Origin: Acidimicrobiia bacterium
Lineage (GTDB): Bacteria; Actinomycetota; Acidimicrobiia; Acidimicrobiales; Poriferisodalaceae
NCBI GenBank assembly: GCA_022824805.1
Contig: JAJDZE010000063.1
Span: 1 to 46,173 of the forward strand
Reading direction: 5' to 3'
Length of the DNA stretch: 46,173 bases
Part shown: one piece after another, positions 42,706-46,173 of the stretch
Layout: each line of letters opens with the position of its first letter
How positions within the stretch are numbered: position 1 is the stretch's first letter
Made by a program: the position numbers and the translations under genes
The notes under the pieces: generated by a model
What the model saw: the letters and a program-made list of their open reading frames with translations, nothing else
Database searches by the model: none
Told to the model about the DNA's origin: nothing

Positions 42706-42711
42706 TAGCCT
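42706..42711 (+). promoter_or_regulatory. -10 TAGCCT of uvrB, leaderless-type
   Basis: TAGCCT ends 7 nt before ATG 42719, and no ribosome-binding site is visible. This supports the start at 42719. Confidence 0.5.
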
Positions 42712-42718
42712 CTCGGTC

Positions 42719-44833
42719 ATGGCATCGGTCTCTACGGCGCCGTCGCAGCAGGACGCAGGCGCAGTCGAGCCCGGCCGAGCTCGCCCGTGGTTGCCCGAGC
42801 CGACTGCCGCCCACCCGTTCCGTGTCAGCGCAGGCTTCGAGCCGGCCGGCGACCAGCCGCGCGCCGTGGCCGAACTCGCGGACGGCGTCATCCGCGGCGA
42901 CCGGTTCCAGACGCTGCTCGGCATCACCGGTTCGGGCAAGAGCGCCACGATTGCGTGGGCGATCGAGCGGGCGCAGCGCCCGACGCTGGTGCTCGCTCCC
43001 AACAAATCGTTGGCGGCACAGCTTGCGAACGAGTTTCGTGAGTTCTTCCCCGACAATCGAGTGGAGTACTTCGTCTCGTACTACGACTACTACCAGCCCG
43101 AGGCCTATATGCCGGCCTCGGACACCTACATCGAGAAGGACTCCAGCGTCAACGACGAGATCGACCGGCTGCGGCACTCGGCCACGGCGGCCCTGCTGAC
43201 CCGCCGGGACGTGATCGTGGTGTCATCGGTCTCGGCCATCTACGGGCTTGGCGCACCGGAGGAATACCTGCGCCAGATGCTGTACCTGCGCGTGGGCGAG
43301 ATGGTCGACCAGCGTGCGGTGCTGCGCCGGCTCGTCGACATGCAGTACGAACGCAACGACACGAACCTGGTGCGGGGCCGCTTCCGGGTACGCGGCGACA
43401 CGCTCGAAGTGCATCCGGCCTATGAGGAGTTCCTGGTGCGGGTGGAGCTGTTCGGTGACGAGATCGATCGCATCAGCCGCATCGATCCGGTGACCGGCGA
43501 GCGTCTCGGCGAGCTCGAAGAGGTCACCGTCTTCCCGGCGTCGCACTACGTCACCGGCGAGGACAAGATGCGGACGGCGATCGTCAAGATCGAGGCTGAG
43601 CTCGCCGAGCGGCTGCAGCTCTTCGAGAAGGAGAACAAGCTGCTCGAGGCGCAGCGGTTGCGAATGCGCACCGAGTACGACCTCGAGATGCTGGCCGAGC
43701 TGGGCTACTGCAACGGTGTCGAGAACTACTCGATGCATCTCGACGGCCGGGTGTACGACGAGCCGCCCTACACCCTGCTCGACTTCTTCCCCGACGACTA
43801 CCTGCTGGTGATCGACGAGAGCCATGTCGCCGTGCCCCAGCTGCACGGCCAGTTCGCCGGCGACCGGCGCCGCAAAGACACCCTGGTGGAGCACGGCTTC
43901 CGGCTCCCGTCGGCGCGCGACAACCGGCCCCTGCGCTTCGAGGAGGTGATGGAGCGGCTGAACCAGGTGGTGTTCATGTCGGCCACCCCGGGGGAGTACG
44001 AGCTGCGCACGAGCAGCCAGGTGGTGGAGCAGATCGTCCGTCCCACCGGTCTGGTCGACCCCGAGATCGTGGTGCGCCCGACCAAGGGCCAGATCGACGA
44101 CCTGATGGGCGAGATCGAGCGGGTCACCGAGCAGAGCCAGCGTGTGCTCGTGACCACGCTCACCAAGAAGATGGCAGAGGATCTCACCGACTACCTGCTC
44201 GAGCTGGGCGTGAGGGTGCGCTATCTGCACAGCGAGATCGACACCATCGAGCGGATCGAGATCCTGCGTGACCTGCGGCTCGGCCACTTCGACGTACTGG
44301 TGGGCATCAACCTGCTGCGAGAAGGCCTCGACCTGCCCGAAGTGAGCCTTGTGGCGATCCTGGACGCCGACAAGGAGGGCTTCTTGCGCAGCGAGACGTC
44401 GCTCATCCAGACCATCGGGCGAGCGGCACGCAACGTCGACGGCCAGGTCGTGATGTACGCCGATGAGTTCACGCCGTCGATGCACCGCGCCGTCTCCGAG
44501 ACCAACCGGCGGCGGGGCCTGCAGCAGGCGCACAACGCCGAGCATGGCATCGACCCGCAGACGATCCGCAAGGCCGTCACCGACATCCTCGAGGTGTTGC
44601 GAGGCCCAGCGGAGACCGCACCGGTGCCCGAGAAGCTGTTGTCGGGTCGCGTGACGGCCGAGCGGATGAAGGCCGCCTACGGCGACCTGCCGGCCGATGA
44701 CCTGACACGCCTCATCGCCTCGCTGGAGGAGGAGATGGCCGAAGCGGCCGCCGACCTGCGATTCGAGTACGCAGCCCGGCTGCGCGACGAACTGCGCGAA
44801 CTGCGGCGCGATCTGCGAGACGCCAGCGCTTAG
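42719..44833 (+). CDS. uvrB: Excinuclease ABC subunit B
   Basis: The protein has 704 residues. This DNA-repair helicase-like protein has Walker [14 protein letters not shown], the damage-probing beta-hairpin region [38 protein letters not shown], motif DEE-type IDESH, and [11 protein letters not shown]. The C-terminal UVR domain ([32 protein letters not shown]) binds UvrC. The first 35 residues are a variable extension. It overlaps mscR tail to tail by 4 nt. A paired uvrA lies 1.2 kb downstream. Confidence 0.97.
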   Translation: MASVSTAPSQQDAGAVEPGRARPWLPEPTAAHPFRVSAGFEPAGDQPRAVAELADGVIRGDRFQTLLGITGSGKSATIAWAIERAQRPTLVLAPNKSLAAQLANEFREFFPDNRVEYFVSYYDYYQPEAYMPASDTYIEKDSSVNDEIDRLRHSATAALLTRRDVIVVSSVSAIYGLGAPEEYLRQMLYLRVGEMVDQRAVLRRLVDMQYERNDTNLVRGRFRVRGDTLEVHPAYEEFLVRVELFGDEIDRISRIDPVTGERLGELEEVTVFPASHYVTGEDKMRTAIVKIEAELAERLQLFEKENKLLEAQRLRMRTEYDLEMLAELGYCNGVENYSMHLDGRVYDEPPYTLLDFFPDDYLLVIDESHVAVPQLHGQFAGDRRRKDTLVEHGFRLPSARDNRPLRFEEVMERLNQVVFMSATPGEYELRTSSQVVEQIVRPTGLVDPEIVVRPTKGQIDDLMGEIERVTEQSQRVLVTTLTKKMAEDLTDYLLELGVRVRYLHSEIDTIERIEILRDLRLGHFDVLVGINLLREGLDLPEVSLVAILDADKEGFLRSETSLIQTIGRAARNVDGQVVMYADEFTPSMHRAVSETNRRRGLQQAHNAEHGIDPQTIRKAVTDILEVLRGPAETAPVPEKLLSGRVTAERMKAAYGDLPADDLTRLIASLEEEMAEAAADLRFEYAARLRDELRELRRDLRDASA

Positions 44834-45921
44834 AGCACGACGACGGAGCGCAGCACCTCGCCGTGCTCCATCTTCTCGAACGCCTCCTCGACGCCTGCAA
44901 TCCCGATCGTCTCGCTGACGAACTTGTCGAGCGGCAGGCGGTCCTGCAGGTGCAGGTCGATGAGCATGGGGAAGTCTCGGCTCGGCAGGCAGTCGCCGTA
45001 CCACGAGCTCTTGAGCGAGCCGCCCCGCCCGAACACCTCGATCATCGGCAACTCGATCTTCATGGTCGGGTTCGGCACACCCACCAGCACCACGGTTCCC
45101 GCCAGATCGCGGGCGTAGAAGGCCTGCTCATATGTCTGGGGCAAGCCCACGGCCTCGATGGCCACATCCACGCCATTGCCGTCGGTCAGCTCGCGGATCG
45201 CCTCGACGACCTCATCGTTGCTGAGGCCTGCCGAGTTGACGGTGTGGGTGGCGCCGAACTCGCTGGCCCAGTCGAGCTTGCGGCCGTCGATATCGACGCC
45301 GATGATGGTGTGCGCTCCGGCGAGCCGCGCACCGCAGATGGCCGCATCTCCCACGCCGCCGCAGCCGAACACGGCCACGCTGTCGCCGCGGCCGACGCCG
45401 CCGGTATTCATCGCGGCACCCAGGCCTGCCATGACGCCGCAGCCGATGAGACCCGCCACCTGGGGCGGCGCCGCAGGATCCACCTTGGTGGCCTGCCCTG
45501 CGGCCACCAGGGTTTTCTCGGCGAACGCCCCGATGCCCAGCGCGGGTGACAGCTCGACGCCGTTGAGCGTCATCTTCTGCGACGCGTTGTGCGTGGCGAA
45601 GCAGTACCAGGGACGGCCCCGGTCGCATGACCGGCAGTTGCCGCAGACCGCGCGCCAATTCAGGATCACGAAATCGCCGACGGCGACATTGGTGACGCCA
45701 TCGCCGACTTCTGACACGACCCCCGCGGCCTCATGCCCGAGCAGGAACGGGAACTCATCGTTGATGGCGCCCTCGCGGTAGTGCAGGTCGGTGTGGCACA
45801 CTCCGCATGCCTGGACATCGACGATCACCTCACCGGGACCTGGGTCGGGGACCACGATCGTCTCGACCGTGACCGGCTCGCCCACCGCTGTGGCTACGAC
45901 ACCTTGTACTTCATGTGGCAT
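44830..45921 (-). CDS. mscR: S-(hydroxymethyl)mycothiol dehydrogenase
   Basis: This 363-residue zinc-dependent alcohol dehydrogenase closely follows mycobacterial MscR (mycothiol-dependent formaldehyde dehydrogenase and nitrosothiol reductase): [55 protein letters not shown] for structural zinc, [17 protein letters not shown], and [11 protein letters not shown]. It oxidises the formaldehyde-mycothiol adduct with NAD. It implies that the host makes mycothiol. It could clear formaldehyde from demethylation by the P450s (inference). ATG 45921 is 7 nt after a TAGGGT hexamer. Confidence 0.93.
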   Translation of the reverse strand: MPHEVQGVVATAVGEPVTVETIVVPDPGPGEVIVDVQACGVCHTDLHYREGAINDEFPFLLGHEAAGVVSEVGDGVTNVAVGDFVILNWRAVCGNCRSCDRGRPWYCFATHNASQKMTLNGVELSPALGIGAFAEKTLVAAGQATKVDPAAPPQVAGLIGCGVMAGLGAAMNTGGVGRGDSVAVFGCGGVGDAAICGARLAGAHTIIGVDIDGRKLDWASEFGATHTVNSAGLSNDEVVEAIRELTDGNGVDVAIEAVGLPQTYEQAFYARDLAGTVVLVGVPNPTMKIELPMIEVFGRGGSLKSSWYGDCLPSRDFPMLIDLHLQDRLPLDKFVSETIGIAGVEEAFEKMEHGEVLRSVVVL

Positions 45922-45928
45922 GACCGCG

Positions 45929-45934
45929 ACCCTA
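45929..45934 (-). promoter_or_regulatory. -10 TAGGGT of mscR, leaderless-type
   Basis: TAGGGT on the minus strand lies 7 nt before ATG 45921, without a ribosome-binding site. Confidence 0.5.
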
Positions 45935-45976
45935 CTTCTGCCGGTTGCGCCCGAAGAGCGTGCGCTGATCGGCATA

Positions 45977-45990
45977 CGAACTTGTGTATG
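45977..45990. promoter_or_regulatory. Weak LexA-box-like site upstream of uvrA
   Basis: CGAAC-TTGT-GTATG resembles the actinobacterial SOS box CGAAC-N4-GTTCG, matching fully in the left arm and 3 of 5 in the right. It also overlaps an exact CATAC/GTATG inverted repeat (45973-45990). It lies between the divergent mscR and uvrA genes. Confidence 0.3.
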
Positions 45991-46018
45991 TGTCCGGGAT
46001 GACCGGCAGGGGCGCAGG

Positions 46019-46024
46019 TAGGCT
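46019..46024 (+). promoter_or_regulatory. -10 TAGGCT of uvrA, leaderless-type
   Basis: TAGGCT ends 8 nt before ATG 46033, so the transcript should start at or one base before the start codon. Confidence 0.5.
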
Positions 46025-46032
46025 CCACCCGA

Positions 46033-46173
46033 ATGGGTGAGCGGCTGATCGTCCGCGGGGCGCGCGAGCACAACCTGCGCAATGTGGATGTGGAGTTGCC
46101 CCGCGATCGCATGATCGTGTTCACCGGGCTGTCGGGCAGCGGCAAGTCGTCGCTGGCCTTCGACACCATCTAC
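46033..46173 (+). CDS. uvrA: Excinuclease ABC subunit A (N-terminus only; window ends)
   Basis: Only the first 47 codons are inside the window. They read [18 protein letters not shown] and [18 protein letters not shown], the highly conserved start of UvrA with the first Walker A motif (the P-loop GLSGSGKSS). UvrA is the damage-sensing ATPase that loads UvrB. It lies 1.2 kb downstream of uvrB with mscR, in reverse, between them. Confidence 0.95.
   Translation, partial: MGERLIVRGAREHNLRNVDVELPRDRMIVFTGLSGSGKSSLAFDTIY

Noticed and set aside
43223-45004. Minus-strand open frame opposite uvrB
   Set aside because: Shadow of uvrB; only its neighbour mscR, in another frame, is supported.

Overview
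The window looks like chromosomal DNA of a high-GC actinobacterium, most likely an Acidimicrobiia-type lineage (inference). The order pdtaR-like ANTAR regulator, polA, rpsA, coaE, uvrB, uvrA is the arrangement known from Mycobacterium. A mycothiol-dependent formaldehyde dehydrogenase (mscR) and a PPOX-type F420/flavin protein also fit. The fused TrpE-TrpG of the alpha-proteobacterial type, the dedicated TrpF and the type II fatty-acid synthase genes set it apart from mycobacteria.

Layout. 1-9.5 kb: a divergent alpha/beta hydrolase and GroES-like gene; then a tryptophan cluster, trpE(G)-ygfZ-monooxygenase-trpF-trpB-trpA, without trpC or trpD; a HIT-like protein; a c-type cytochrome lipoprotein; fabZ; and a small HTH pair divergent from a DUF2442 gene. 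9.7-23 kb: accessory metabolism with an SDR, an HSL-type esterase, an operon of two cytochromes P450 and a class I amidotransferase, two glutamine-synthetase-like ligases, and a complete branched-chain-amino-acid-type ABC importer whose second permease and ATPase are fused. 23-31 kb: a PaaA-like diiron protein, two hot-dog hydratases, YjbR, PPOX, a tandem CaiB/BaiF CoA-transferase, CapA and a serine hydrolase. 31.1-35.7 kb: a minus-strand fatty-acid operon fabD-fabH-fabG-acpP-fabF, in which fabF carries an apparent one-base frameshift and FabD has an extra C-terminal biotinyl/lipoyl-like domain. 35.9-46.2 kb: tRNA-Leu(CAA) and the conserved pdtaR-polA-rpsA-coaE-uvrB block, mscR, and the start of uvrA.

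Three things stand out. First, the combination of glutamine-synthetase-like ligases, a GATase-type hydrolase, P450s and an importer resembles the logic of gamma-glutamylation pathways for amine degradation (aniline Atd, putrescine Puu) and may be an undescribed catabolic module. Second, a GC-rich dispersed repeat of about 60 bp occurs at least five times, once in frame inside polA and once forming the promoter-proximal DNA of the tRNA gene. Third, at least nine genes have a TANNNT -10 hexamer exactly 7 or 8 nt before the start codon, which predicts leaderless mRNAs. One such site is a perfect 10-bp palindrome that can serve two divergent genes at once.
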